In this document: positions 34,361 through 45,473 of the stretch, one piece after another
How the letters are laid out: each line of letters begins with the position of its first letter
Numbering within the stretch: position 1 is the stretch's first letter
Origin: Jaltomata sinuosa
Lineage: Eukaryota > Streptophyta > Magnoliopsida > Solanales > Solanaceae
Assembly: GCA_003996215.1 (NCBI GenBank)
Contig: QJPP01003465.1
Location: 124,001 to 188,000, forward strand
Direction: 5' to 3'
Length of the DNA: 64,000 nt
The notes under the pieces: model-generated
What the model was told of the DNA's origin: nothing
The model's input: only the letters and a program-made list of their open reading frames with translations
Database searches by the model: none
Program-made: the position numbers and the translations under genes

Positions 34361-37281
34361 GGAATGATCGAGCCTTTTACATCGACTACTCAGTCTAGAG
34401 ATAAATATCAATGGTCTGATGCCCCTCTTGGTAGGCCAGAGGTGGAGGTTCCAGATATTGTTGTTGCAGGTATGTCTTTTGTTACCATCAGCTACTGCTG
34501 GCATTATTTGCTTTGAAAATTTACCCTTTTTTGTGTATATAGATATATTCCTACCTGTTTCTTGTTTGGTTGTATTATTATTTGAGTTTGTAGTGTTGTG
34601 CATATGATTCTCGGTAGGTTGTGCCTTTTTAGTAGTGGATGTGGGTGTTATCTTTGGAAGGTGACTACCTAGAGTTATAACTCGCAGGTAGGTCTCGTTA
34701 GCCTCATTTTTTATTCTCATTGTGGTTTTAGTTTAGGTTTGAGTATCTATTTTTCTAGCGGTATTGGGTGGTTGTTACCTATGCCATTATCCAGCATTGG
34801 CTATAAGTGTTTCCATTTGTGTGGTATGGTACTGGTAGCGGCGTACCGAGGGGAAAGTTGCTTTGTCTTAAAAAGATGGTATTAGATATGCTAGTGGGTA
34901 TTGGATGGTTTTGCTTTTCCTTAGGGGTTAGCGTTGACCCTCTTTATTTTGTTTGTTTGGGAAGTTAGTAGGTATGTGTTGCTTTCATTATTTTCTTATG
35001 TTTCAAGTCTCTTTGAGTTGTTTCCATTGTTTTCCCCAGTACTAGTTCGGTTGAGTTTGTGCTGCAGCATTGTGGTTGAGTTGTGCGTTCGGCTTATTCT
35101 TTTCCTGCCTTATCGAGTGTCGCTAGTAAAGATATGAGATCTAAGGGAACAACTCCAGAATCTTCTGAGAAAGAGTGTCAGGTTCAGGGTATCTTTTGGA
35201 ACGGTTTCATTTGTCTTGAAAAAGGAGGTAGATGACTCCTTGCTTATATGTATAGGTGAATACTAGCCGAGTGTGATGACGACTTAGGGTTTGCTTGGGT
35301 TTTTATATTAATAACTTGATTCAATCGACTACAGAGTGCAGTGGCATTTTCCTTAGATAAATTCGAGGTTAGTATTGCTTTTAGTAGAGATCGATATGGA
35401 AGGCTTTTCTAGTACTACCTTTGGGGGCTTTTGCATTAGCTATGACTATTTTTTTTATTCTTTGGGTGACCCAAGTCTCAGTAGCATCTATGGATTTGGG
35501 AAAAATATATATATTCAGAGGCTAGTTGGCTCGTACTGCTATAGTGCTCATCGATTGTGTATGAGTCTACTCAGGGGTTAGACAGAGGCATTATTTGGCA
35601 ATTGGACTTGGGTTTTAGATTCTTGGGCTAGCAGGTTATTTCAAATAGTTCATTGAAGGTTCTCTTTGGTTGTGGCATCTTTGAACTGGAAGGCAGTTGG
35701 TATAGGCAACTCAGCTTCTCTCTTTCAGTTTTGAAGTGGTTGTTGGCCTTGGACATACAGTACTTGGCTAACCATTTAATTAGGATGGACTTGTAAGATC
35801 CCAGCAGAGTTCTTGCGAGAGTTGAGGTCCACTTCACCTTGGTTGGATAGATTTAGTGGTGTCAGTTTGAAAATCAATGGTTGTAGGTTATATGGATTAA
35901 GGCCATCAAGGCTACTTTGGATTCCAATGGTACTTTGAGAGTGATGGTCGCCTTTGCATTATGAGAATTCGAGGTTTGATTAGTTGATTCTCAAAAGGTT
36001 TATTTGTTGCATGGGATTCAAGTGATTGTTAAGCTTTATCAGTATGGTCCAGGAGTTATGGTATATTGAACACTTTTTGAGATGGTGGTTTCATTACTGG
36101 TATAGTAGAGCGGGTGTCTCAAGCCAGAAGGTGAATTGAGAGATTGTGATGTCTTCAATAGCTAGGTGGTGACCTTGGACTTCAAGCATCTTTTCCTTTG
36201 CCTACCAGTTGGTTTGACTTTCTATTTGTGGCATGGTGGACTTCTTTCTGAGGTGATACTAGTATGGTGATCTTAAGTATGAATGGTGTTCGACTATTTG
36301 GAGCACAGTGCTATTCTTAGAGTTTGGAGCTTAGTTGATGGCTACGGACTTCGTGGTAGGCTTACCTCACTCCTTGCAGAAATTGGGTTTTGTGTTTTGG
36401 TTTTATCGGGCAGATTGACCTGGTTCATTCACTTTTAGTTGATTCAGACTTAGCGCGGTGTAGAAAGGTTGGTTCTATTAAAAAGTTGGGAGATTTCTCC
36501 ATCGACCCAAGGTTTTCATCCATGTCATTCTTGATCTTGGTATGCTAGTTGTAGTTGGGCTCCGATGGTTGGTTCAGTTAGCTTTTTATATCAAGATTGA
36601 TCTTAGCAAAGGTATCCGTTCATTGGTTGATGGTCAGTCGAGGCAGATTACTCCATCTTTCGAGGATATGCTATGGGTTATTATCTTGGATGGCATAGGC
36701 TAGTAGACAAGAGCTTGGCTTGGATAGAGTTTGCATCTGAAAATGACATCATTTGAGGTTGAGTACAGTGGGAACTATAGATCTCCGGTGGGTTATTTTA
36801 TGTTTTGAGTGTGGCTCGAGTGTTTGACTTGGGTGAAGCTTCATGGTCATGGGGCAGAGTATTCAGGTTAGACAGAAGGTTTTTGCGTGTCAATGGATTC
36901 ATGAGTTAGACGTTTGATTAGTGGTTTGCTAGGTCGACCTGGTTGTCTTATCGATCTTTCGAGTTTCAGGTGTTAATCACCTTGGTTATCTTGGTTTTGG
37001 TGTTTGGTTGGTGCATTTCGATTGAGTTTCTTAAAGGTTTGGTTCAGTTGCTAGACCTTTGGAGCCTTTTTGAGTTTAAAGGTTTTATTTCAGTTGGTTG
37101 GTAGAGAGTTGGAGTTTGTAGCAGTTTACCTTTGGGTTATCTCCATTGGGTGCCGTCTGGTCTAGAAGGGTACCTAAGAGACCAAAAAAGTGGTGCAGGC
37201 ATAGTATCCGTCGTTGTTTGAGTCTTCGGTGTTCTCATTTCTTGACTTTTGCATATAAAAGTCTTTTTTAGTAGTAGATGA
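34361..37281 (+). pseudogene. Nested family C pol remnant (very decayed)
   Basis: The length is shorter than a normal PR-RT-RH-IN of this family. Only traces can be read: a finger-domain echo around 35200-35245, LAGYFK*FIEGS near 35630 (RT connection), and a trace of the integrase core near 36700-36790 (TSFEVEYSGNYRSPVGYF). Stops and frame changes are too dense to assign domain limits. The 3' end leads to the LTR at 37282 after TTTAGTAGTAGATGA, a decayed polypurine tract. Confidence 0.6.
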
Positions 37282-40200
37282 TGTAATTACGTTTCAATTC
37301 ATTTATGTGTTTTTGCCTTCTTTGTACTATTAGAGCTTTCTCGTAGCGGCCCCAAGTCATTTATGGCTTATTGGGAGCGATAGTTTGGTGCCATGGGTGC
37401 CATGGCTATTCGTTAGGTCGTTATGACTATTTCCCTATTTTAGAGATTTAACTTAGGAAATTGTTAACTTTAGTCAACATTATTAGCTATCGTGCTCGTA
37501 ATCGATAGTTTCGTTAGCTCCAGAATATGGATTTTGGTCTAGTTGGACCTTTAGTCAGGGCCTGGGAACGTTTGGTATGATTCTATCTCACTTTGAGATT
37601 TCAGGCTAGTTGGAGTTAGAAATTTGACTTTTTTCAAATTTTGATGATCAGAGCGTCAGATTTTAAATCTTACGGTTCTATCAGCTCCGAAATGTCGAGT
37701 TTGGGTTAGGTAGGTGGTTGGTTTGGGTTCTGGGTGGGACGAGCTCATTTAGGGTGTTCAGTTGGTTTTAGTAAGTGTTGACTTAGGTCAACATTCCTCC
37801 AAAATGACCATGTATGGTTGTTTTGTCAATTCTGTTGGTTTGAAACTTTGTTTCCACTCTAGTTGCATCTTTGGTTTGTGTGTATCAGGTTTTAGTTGTG
37901 CCCAGAACCTCCCGTGAAAGTTTTTCACTTTGCTGGTTTTTCTGCAGTAGATGTGTTTAGCGCCAATGGGGCTCGGGCAGCGTGATCATGGTAGCCTATG
38001 ATTTCCTTCAGCGCCAACGGCGCCCGAGCAGTGCGATTGCTATAGCATGTAACACTCCCTTCAGCGCGATCGCGCCCAGGCAGCGTGATTGCACTAGTCT
38101 GCGACCTGCAACCTATAAAGCCTTCACCAATAATTTTCAGTTTATTTTCTTACCTCCCTCTCTCTAAAACAATTACCCTCTCCTAAAACTCTTTCCAAAT
38201 CATTATTCAAGACGTGTGAGTTCAACAATTGGACGATTCCTCGTTCCCCCTTCATTTGGTAAGTCTTCTTCCTTGAATTTCTTCCTTCCCAGGGCTAAAA
38301 CCTCCATTGTTGTACTTACTTATTTTGGGGATTTCTTGTGTGGGTTTTTAGCTGCTGGTTGGGTTGATTGTTTGTGGCTTGCGTGTTTCATCTGGTTGTC
38401 CTTACTTCGTCTCTCCGTGGTATGTTTTTCCCCGATTTTGGTTCTTAATTTTGTACGGTTTTGCATGTTCCCTCTTCTTCTCCGGGATGTTTTAGGACCC
38501 TTCTTTTCTATTTTATCGCTCATTTTTTGAGAATGCACTCATGGGAGTATTGGGATCATTGTGGTGATTTTCGTTTCTAGTTTGTGGTTGTGGGGCCGAT
38601 GAACCCACTTGTGACCCAAATTTTGACCCAGTTATACTTTTAGCATTTTGGGTACCGTTGGCTTCATCTTGAAGAGTATTTTATTGTGTTGATAGTTTGT
38701 TCATAATTTAGGGCTTCTCGGAGAAGTTCGACCTTGGATGATGTCATTCCAGCAGCTAGATATCAGACGACAGTTAGGTTACGGTCTTCCCTACCTTAGA
38801 CTTTGCGTATATAGGCAATAATTACATTAATTAGTATCCTTGGGTTGGTTATTCTAGGTTGTCACCCCCAGACCTTGTCTGTATCTTCTGTCCGTATTAT
38901 TTTCTACGTTGTTTATAGTATTTGATGTAGTATTGTAATATTACCCTTGTGGCCCCGCGTGGCCTTTGTATAAGCCTTTAGACCATAGACGGTGGGATAT
39001 TTGGGAATGTCCACGAGTACCGGATATCGAGATGTTAGGTTAGGCTGGATATCAATATGTTAGAATCGATTGGGCCTACGCAGGGCCAATAGGTTGATCG
39101 TAAGCCATTGGGCTATTGTTTGTTTGTGATCATATCATTTATGCAAAAGATTTTCTGCATGTTTTACTATTGCTTTGGTTGCGGGCCCTACTGTAAATGA
39201 TTTTTTAAACTTTGCATGGCCCGAGAGCCCATTTTTGGTATAAATTATTATGAAAGGATTTGAAATTGACTCGATGGATCTTCTTTGAATAAATAGGATA
39301 CTATGAAGATTTTATCCCTGGTTTTCATACTGATACTAGACTCGGCTATGCCGTAGAGCTAGACATGCCTTTTTACTACGAATTTAGACCCAGGTATACT
39401 TCAGGAACCCTTTGTGGGGGTTTTTCATACTTGATTATTGATTTAGACCCGGATACACTCCGAGCACCCTTTATTAGGGCTTTGAGATTACTACTACTGA
39501 TTTAGACCCGGATAAACTCTGGGCACATACAATGAGATTCTAATTAAGTATTTAGATCTGGATATATCCCGAGTAGTTATACTTTGAGATTTTGCATTCT
39601 ATTTTAGTATGTGGTCGAGGACATCCATGGACCTTCCCGATCCGGACAATGGGATACATACTGAGTGTGCCAGAGAAAGGGTATATGGTGCAGTTAAGGT
39701 ATACGGGGATGTCCTTTCATGGATCCTACCTACTGAGCCTATAGGCACTAGAGGAGGTACATACAGGGTTACTATCACACCGGTTCCATCATATTATATC
39801 ACATCATGCATATTGTATTCGAATCAATCCTTGTTTGCTCAGTGTATGCTCTAGTAGTATGGGATGCCAGAGGGTTTATTTTTACCTGATTGTGTTCCTC
39901 AGGTGTATGGGCACCCGTTGGGACTGTAGGTATATTATATTACTTTTATCTTATTGTAGAGATGGTTATGGCCTTCGGTTATTGGTGGTTAAGCGGTTGC
40001 TATCCTAGTGTAGTACTTGTTAAAGGCTTCCGATTATTGGTGGATTAGTGGAGTTTATCTTGTAGAGGCACTGGTTTTATGCCCTTCTTAGCACTTGTGA
40101 GTTAGCAGATTTTTTTTTGTTATGGTGCTGGTTAATGACTTTTCGATTCCTGGTGGTGTATATTATTCAATCCTAGGGTGGTATTTGTGAGGTTGTTTTC

Positions 40201-41324
40201 TATCTATTCTTATCTTGAGAGTGTGTCTAGCATGATTTTGTTAGTTATATTGCTTCTAGCATGAGTATGTTTACTTTCTTTCCTTCCTTCCCTTTTTACT
40301 TGAGTCTATCCCGGTATACCTCCATCCTTCTTAAAATCTCTCTTTATATATATTGTTGTTGCAAGGATCCATGTGCGTTCTCATATCCTTTCCCTCACCT
40401 TTTTTTGTGATATATATCCTTTCTGGCTAGCATAGCATGCTTTTATTCACTTGGTTTTCTGTCTGTGCTAGTTTTCATGTACCCTCTTCATTGCTTCTGT
40501 GACTGCTTCTTGATTATCTGCTATTTATTGCTTTTATGTCTTATATGTGCTCAGTCGGCCTATAATTCCTACTGGATACCTATTACTTAGCAATTGGTGC
40601 TCATACTACACTTTTGCATCTTTTTGGTGTTGATCCTAGTGTGAGCTTTTGCCATACACCACGTGGATTCTCATGCAGCTTTTGGATATTCGAGACTTGG
40701 GTGAAATCCTGATGACCGGGGCTTGACCATATCTCATCTTTTGGCACTGCTACTTTTTGTTTATTCGGAGATAGTTGTATATTCTATTTTATTATCTCTA
40801 GTACCTTGTATTCTATATGAGGCTCCTGTACTATCGATACTAGGTCGTGGGTTGGTGCCGTTTCCTTATGTATATATTCTGGTTGTTTTCCTTCCACGTA
40901 GTTGTATTATATTTGCTTTAGCCTATTTCTTCTTATTGTGTGTGTTACTTAGGTAGTAGCCCATTACTAACCATTTCAGGCTATGGGGATTGATTCGCCT
41001 TTGAGGGGTTGTAGGTGCCATCACGAGATCATGAATCCATTGATTCTATATGACTTATTACTACTCCATCTTTCGCACTTTATTCATACATGGAGTGGGG
41101 TGGGGGGAAATGGAATTTTATTTTTTATTTCACAAATGGGCATGCTAGATCATATATCTATATACGGATAGATAGATCGACCGGTGGATTCGCACCAGAG
41201 ATCGTTCTACAGATAGTGGGGGTATCCACCCCTATGGCCATGTTTTATTTGGAGGAATAAAATAAAAATAGTCTTTCGGAGAGATGACTGAGTGGTTGAT
41301 AGGCTGAGAAATTGGGTCGTGACA
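37282..41324 (+). repeat. Nested family C 3' LTR, interrupted by plastid-like insert
   Basis: It starts TGTAATTACG and ends GGGTCGTGACA, collinear with 29335-33062. The palindromic array at 37960-38100 includes GCGCGATCGCGC (38064-38075, perfect 12-base palindrome), with TATAAA at 38114-38119. The ATTTAGACCCGGATACAC repeats are at about 39379-39600. Just before the LTR end, 41026-41302 is foreign sequence absent from the 5' LTR. Confidence 0.88.
41026..41302 (+). other. Probable nuclear plastid DNA (NUPT): spacer plus 5' end of trnS-UGA
   Basis: This about 277-base block is present in the 3' LTR but absent at the corresponding site of the 5' LTR (between GGTGCAATCATG and GAGAAATTAGG). It ends in 25 bases at 41278-41302 that read as the acceptor stem, D-arm and following bases of plastid tRNA-Ser(UGA) (GGAGAGATGACTGAGTGGTT, one difference from my recollection of the gene). 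The sequence before it has plastid-spacer character (ATGAATCCATTGATTCTATA, GGTATCCACCCCTATGGCC). The tRNA is cut off and cannot function. Identification is from memory. Confidence 0.65.
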
Positions 41325-41329
41325 CATCA
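41325..41329 (+). other. Target-site duplication CATCA, right copy
   Basis: It follows the LTR end GTCGTGACA and matches the left copy at 29330-29334. The outer element's PR resumes immediately after it. Confidence 0.85.
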
Positions 41330-41885
41330 GTCAACTTCGGCTTTGTTTGATCCATGGTCTATATTATCCTATGTGTCTACTTATTTTTCTACTCGTCTTG
41401 AGTCTACTTGTGAGTTATTGCTTGTGCATTTGTGTGTAGCTACCCCAATAGAAGATTCCTTAATAGTGGATCATGTATAGCAAGCTTGTATGGTAACTAT
41501 CCTGGGGTATGACACGTGGGTAGGCCTAATTGTGCTAGATATGGTTGACTTTGACGTAATTTTAGGCATGGATTGGTTTTCTCCCTACGATTCGGTCTTG
41601 GATTGCTTTGCCAAGACCATTACTCTATGGATTCCTGGTATCCCTCCTATAGTATTGATGGGTGTCGATAGCCACATACCGAGGAGAGTTATATCTTTCT
41701 TGAGCACCCAGCGGTTGGTTGGGAAGTGGTGCTTGGCCTATCTTTCTTATGTCCATGATACTAGTGCCACCATACCTCCACTTGAGTCAGTTCCTGTTGT
41801 TTGCGAGTATTCAGATGTATTTCCTTCTGATCTACCGGGTCTTTCTCCTATTGGGATATTGAATTTACCATCGATATCAAGATGA
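41330..41885 (+). pseudogene. Outer family C retropepsin (continuation of split element)
   Basis: The active-site block reads SALFDPWSILSYVSTYF from about 41337: the catalytic Asp (41349-41351) is kept but the Gly of Asp-x-Gly is Trp. ORF 41490-41885 carries LDMVDFDVILGMDWFSPYDS and CFAKTITLWIPGIPP, then the linker SVPVVCEYSDVFPSDLPGLS leading to RT. One stop lies before QACMVTILGYD. It is the missing partner of the gag at 28165-29329. Confidence 0.85.
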
Positions 41886-42700
41886 GAACTCAGCCTATTT
41901 CTATTCTACCATATCAGATGGCACCAACTAAGTTGAGAGAGCTTAAGGATCAGCTACATAATTTGTTGGTAAAGGGTCCATCAGGCCTAGTGTGTCTCTG
42001 TGGGGTGCTTCTATTATGTTTGTGAGGAAGAAGGATGGGTCCATGCGTATGTGTATTGACTCTAGGAAGTTAAATAAGGTGATAGTTAAGATTAGGTATA
42101 TGATGCTGCATATTGATGATTTGTTTGACCAACTACAGGATGCAGTAGTGTTCTCTAAGATAAACAGAGGTTCGGGTATCACTGGTTGAGAATTAGGGAG
42201 GCACACATCCAAAAGACTGCATTTAGGATTCCATACAGCCATTATGAGTTCCTAGTTATGTCTTTTGGGTTGACTAAAGCCCCAACAACTTTTATGGAGT
42301 TGATGAACTGTGTGTTCAGAGCCTACTTAGATTCCTTCGTGATTGTGTTTATCGATGACATTCGGGTATATTTGAGGAGTAGAGAGGAGCATGAGCAGCA
42401 TCTAAGAGTTGTACTTTAGACCTTGCGAGACTATTAGTTGTATGCCAAATTCACTAAGTGTGAGTTTTGTCTTATATTTATGGAATTCTTGGGGCACATG
42501 GGGTTCAAGGATAGGATTATGGTAGATTCAGTGAAGATTGCATCATTTCATGATTGGGCTAGGCCTACTTCTCCTACCGAGGTTCACAGTTTCGTTGGGT
42601 TGGAAGGTTACTACAGACGGTTTGTGAAGGGGTTTTCTTCGATAGAAGCTATATTGACTAGATTGACTCAGAAGAATGTCCCATTCTAGTGGTCAGATGA
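41886..42700 (+). pseudogene. Outer family C reverse transcriptase
   Basis: Blocks in order: QPISILPYQMAPTKLRELKD, GASIMFVRKKDGSMRMCIDS, RKLNKVIVKIRY, then after a frameshift near 42185 REAHIQKTAFRIPYSHYEFL, VMSFGLTKAPTTFMELMN, and the catalytic VFIDDIRVY with Asp codons at 42354-42359. CEFCLIFMEFLGHMGF and GLEGYYRRFVKGFSS follow. It is fairly well preserved for this window, with frameshifts near 42180 and 42420. Confidence 0.88.
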
Positions 42701-42761
42701 GTGTAAGGATAGATTGACTCAGAAGAATGTCCCATTCCAGTGGTCAGATGAGTGTAAGGCG
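42660..42761 (+). repeat. 51-bp tandem duplication in the RT-RNase H linker
   Basis: A 51-base unit starting AGATTGACTCAGAAGAATGT occupies 42660-42710 and 42711-42761. The copies differ by one internal base and the last two. The length is 17 codons, so the frame is kept. The first copy has a TAG stop where the second has CAG. Confidence 0.9.
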
Positions 42762-43200
42762 GCCTTTCTGAAGCTCAAGTCCTTATTGACTTTGACTTTG
42801 ATTCTTACTCTTTTAGTTGAGGGCAAGGGGTTTACAGTGTATTGTAATGCTTTCGGTGTTTGTTTGGGTTATGTATTGATGCAGCAGGGCTGAGTTATTG
42901 CTTATGGTATAAGACAGTTGAAAGCTCACGAGAGAAACTACCCCACTCATGACTAAGAGTTTGCGACGGTAGTCTTCGTGTTGAAGATTTATAGGCATTA
43001 TATGTATGTCATGCATTGTGATATCTTTACTGACCATTGTAGTCTTCAGTACATCATCAACCAGAAGGACCAAAATTTGAGATCGCACAGGTGGTTGGAG
43101 TTACTGAAGGACTATGACATCTCCATTCTTTATCATCCGGGCAAGGCAAATGTGGTAGCGGATGCCTTCAGCTAGAAGGCAGTGAGTATGGGTAGCTTGG
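42762..43200 (+). pseudogene. Outer family C RNase H
   Basis: The RNase H fold is readable: FTVYCNAFGVCLGYVLMQQG (the first catalytic Asp, usually in YCDAS, is Asn), VIAYGIRQLKAHERNYPTHD, and ORF 42978-43175 with MHCDIFTDHCSLQYIINQKD, RWLELLKDYDISILYHPGKA and NVVADAFS. Stops at several points (TGA at 42890, TAA in THD*EFA). Confidence 0.85.
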
Positions 43201-44310
43201 CTTTCTTCTCAGTAGAGGAGTGACCTTTAGATTTGGACATCTAGTCCTTAACTAACAGGTTAGTTAGAATTGATATTTCTGACCTGGGTCATATTCTTGC
43301 TTGTGTTGAGGCTAGATCTTCCTTGTAACAGTAGATTTAGGCATAACAGTTTGATTATGTGAGGTTGAGGATCATTCATGATAAGGTGTTGAACGGTGAA
43401 GCTTGGAATGTGACCTTAGATTTTGAAGGTGTTATGAGGGTTGAGGGTCATATTTGTGTTCCTAGAGTTAGGGATCTATTCAAGTTGAACTTGGGGGAGG
43501 CTCATTTCTCGAGGTATTCTATTAATCTCGTAGTAGTTAAGATGTATCGGGAATTGAGGCAGCACTACTGGTGGTATGGGATGAAAAGGGATATCTCATA
43601 TATCATGTATAGGTTCTTGAACTCTCAGCAGGTGAAGTTTGAGCACCATAGGCCAGGTGATTTGATTTAGAGGCTACCTATTCCAGAGTGGAAGTGGGAG
43701 CGGATAGATATGGACTTCTTAGTCGGTTTTCCATGTACTTTGTGGAGATTTGATGCTATTTGGGTCATTGTGGATAGGTTGACAAAGTCTTCTCACTTTT
43801 TGTCAGTTCAGACATTCTATAGTTCTGAGAGGTTGGCTCAAATCTACATCCGTAAGATTGTCCGTTTGCATAGGGTGCCAGTTTCTATCATTTATGAGTG
43901 TGGTACTCAGTTTACTTCATGCTTGTGGAGGTCTATTCAGAGAGAGTTCGGTACTAGAGTTGAGCTTAGCACTGCTTTAAATCTGCAGACTAATGGTCAG
44001 TTAGAGTATACTATTCCGGCTCTAGAGGATATGTTACGGGAGTGTGTTATTGATTTCATAGGTCAGTGGGACCATTTCTTAGCCTTTGTAGAGTTTGCAT
44101 ATAATAATAGTTACCATTCCAGCATTCAGATGGCTCCGTTCAAGTCTTTGTATGGTAAGCAGTGTAGATCTCCAGTGGGTTGTTTTGATGCCTTTGAGGC
44201 TAGACCGTGGGGTACTGATTTGCTCGTGATTCGATGGCTAGAGTTTGGGTCATTTAGGAGAGACTTTGCACTACCCAGAGCAGGCAGAAAAGTTCTGCTG
44301 ATCGGATAGT
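43201..44310 (+). pseudogene. Outer family C integrase
   Basis: ORF 43359-43670 spans the zinc-binding region. The first His (EAHFSRYSI) is kept, but both Cys of the usual CLNCQQ block read FLNSQQ, so zinc binding is lost. ORF 43710-44309 (199 codons) is the core: MDFLVGFPCTLWRFDAIWVI (first Asp kept), SIIYECGTQFTSCLWRSIQR (second Asp reads Glu), QTNGQLEYTIPALEDML (Glu kept), then EFAYNNSYHSSIQMAPFKSL. Long and open, but catalytically doubtful. Confidence 0.88.
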
Positions 44311-44802
44311 TTGAGACTTGTAGCTTATGGTTAGTGACCGTGTGTTCATTCAGGTGTCGCCCATGAAGGGCGTGATGAGGTTTGGGAGGAAAGGTAAGCT
44401 CAGTCCTAGGTTCATTGGTCCATTTTATATCCTCCATCGCATTGAGGAGGTTGCTTATGAGGTGGCCCTACCTCCTACTCTTTTAGGTGTTCACCCAATT
44501 TTCCATATCTCTAAGTTGCGGTGATATATTTCAGATGAGTCTCACATGCTTTAATGAGATTCAGTTTAGTTGGGTAAGTATCTGGCTATTGAAGAGGAGC
44601 AGGTTTCTATCTTGGACATGCAAGTTAGGAAGTTGAGGTCCAAGGAGATCTTATCAGTTAAGGTTAGTGGCGGCATCATCCTATTGAGGAGGCTACTTGG
44701 GAGATCGAGACTGATATGTGGACCTGCTATCCTATCCTTTTTGAGCCTTCAGGTGTCTTCCTTTCTTTAACTTTCAAGGACAAAAGTTTTTTTAGTAGTG
44801 AA
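44311..44802 (+). pseudogene. Outer family C integrase C-terminus, GPY/F module and tail; polypurine region
   Basis: ORF 44327-44524 reads VMRFGRKGKLSPRFIGPFYI, the GPY/F module, then HPIFHISKLR and a stop. The chromodomain-like tail (ILDMQVRKLRSKEILSVKVS) continues to about 44760 after frame changes. TTTTTTTAGTAGTGAA just before the LTR is a decayed polypurine tract. Confidence 0.82.
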
Positions 44803-45473
44803 TGTTTTAATGACCCTCTAGGTCATTTCCTTGATTTTTATGCTTTTTCTGCATTTCAAGCTCTCCCACAGTAGCTATTAGTCATTTATGACTTGCTAGA
44901 ACTGATGGTTCAATTATTGGGTTGTTTGTTTGTGTTTTAAGCTTATTTCCCTGTTTTGCAACTCTTAAGCCTAGTAGAGTTGACTTTGATCTACATTCGA
45001 AAAAGAAGACCTGGAATGGAAATTTTGTCAGTGATGTTAGCTCTGGAATGCCAACTTTGGGCTAGAGGGAACTTTGGTTTGGGTCCCGAGGCGTTCAGAC
45101 TCATTTTGAGCTATTGGGTTCTTTTTTGGTAAAAGTTAGTTTTTGGGTGTGTGGCCCACTTTTTGTTAAGACAGTCTCCATTGTGAATTTCATCAATTCC
45201 GTTGAGTCTGGAATAATATTTTTTGTAGGGTAGCATGTTTGGTTTGTGTTTACGGGGTTCCAAATGAATGCCGAGGGTGCAGTTAGAGTTTGGGATGTGT
45301 GTTGTTACAGTTGGTGCTGTTGATATCTGGTACGGTGCACCTGCGGGCCTGGGGGAGCACATGCACAGCTGCCCCTGCTGTCACCAGCCACACCTATGGC
45401 GCTAGGTGACATCGTCAGGGGGGCGCCTCTGTGCCCATTTTATCGCACCTGCGATGCCTTCCCTGGGGATTGG
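44803..45473 (+). repeat. Outer family C 3' LTR, segment 1
   Basis: It starts TGTTTTAATGACCC and follows the same outline as the nested LTRs (GGTCATTTCC, GTCATTTATGACTTGCTAG, GTTAGCTCTGGAATG) while being clearly another subfamily. Palindromic-type GC-rich text (GGTGCACCTGCGGGCC, GTGACATCGTCAGG, TATCGCACCTGCGATGCC) fills 45300-45465. It is interrupted at about 45474 by Athila-4 and resumes at 58988. Confidence 0.8.

Larger units (their letters stand above)
29335..41324 (+). mobile_element. Complete nested family C chromovirus (12.0 kb) inserted in a relative's gag-PR junction
   Basis: It has two LTRs (29335-33062 and 37282-41324), a primer binding site, decayed gag and pol, and matching CATCA duplications. 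It split the outer element between its Gag zinc knuckle (29055-29096) and its PR active site (41349). The two LTRs are collinear over their length but visibly diverged, and pol is far more decayed than that of the outer element. Confidence 0.88.

Noticed and set aside
34271..34720. 149-codon ORF on the minus strand
   Set aside because: It lies antisense to the decayed family C gag and start of pol, has low-complexity Asn/Thr content and resembles no family.
41278..41302. tRNA-Ser gene
   Set aside because: Only the acceptor 5' strand, D-arm and a few more bases are present; anticodon, T-arm and 3' acceptor strand are missing, so it is a fragment within the plastid-like insert.
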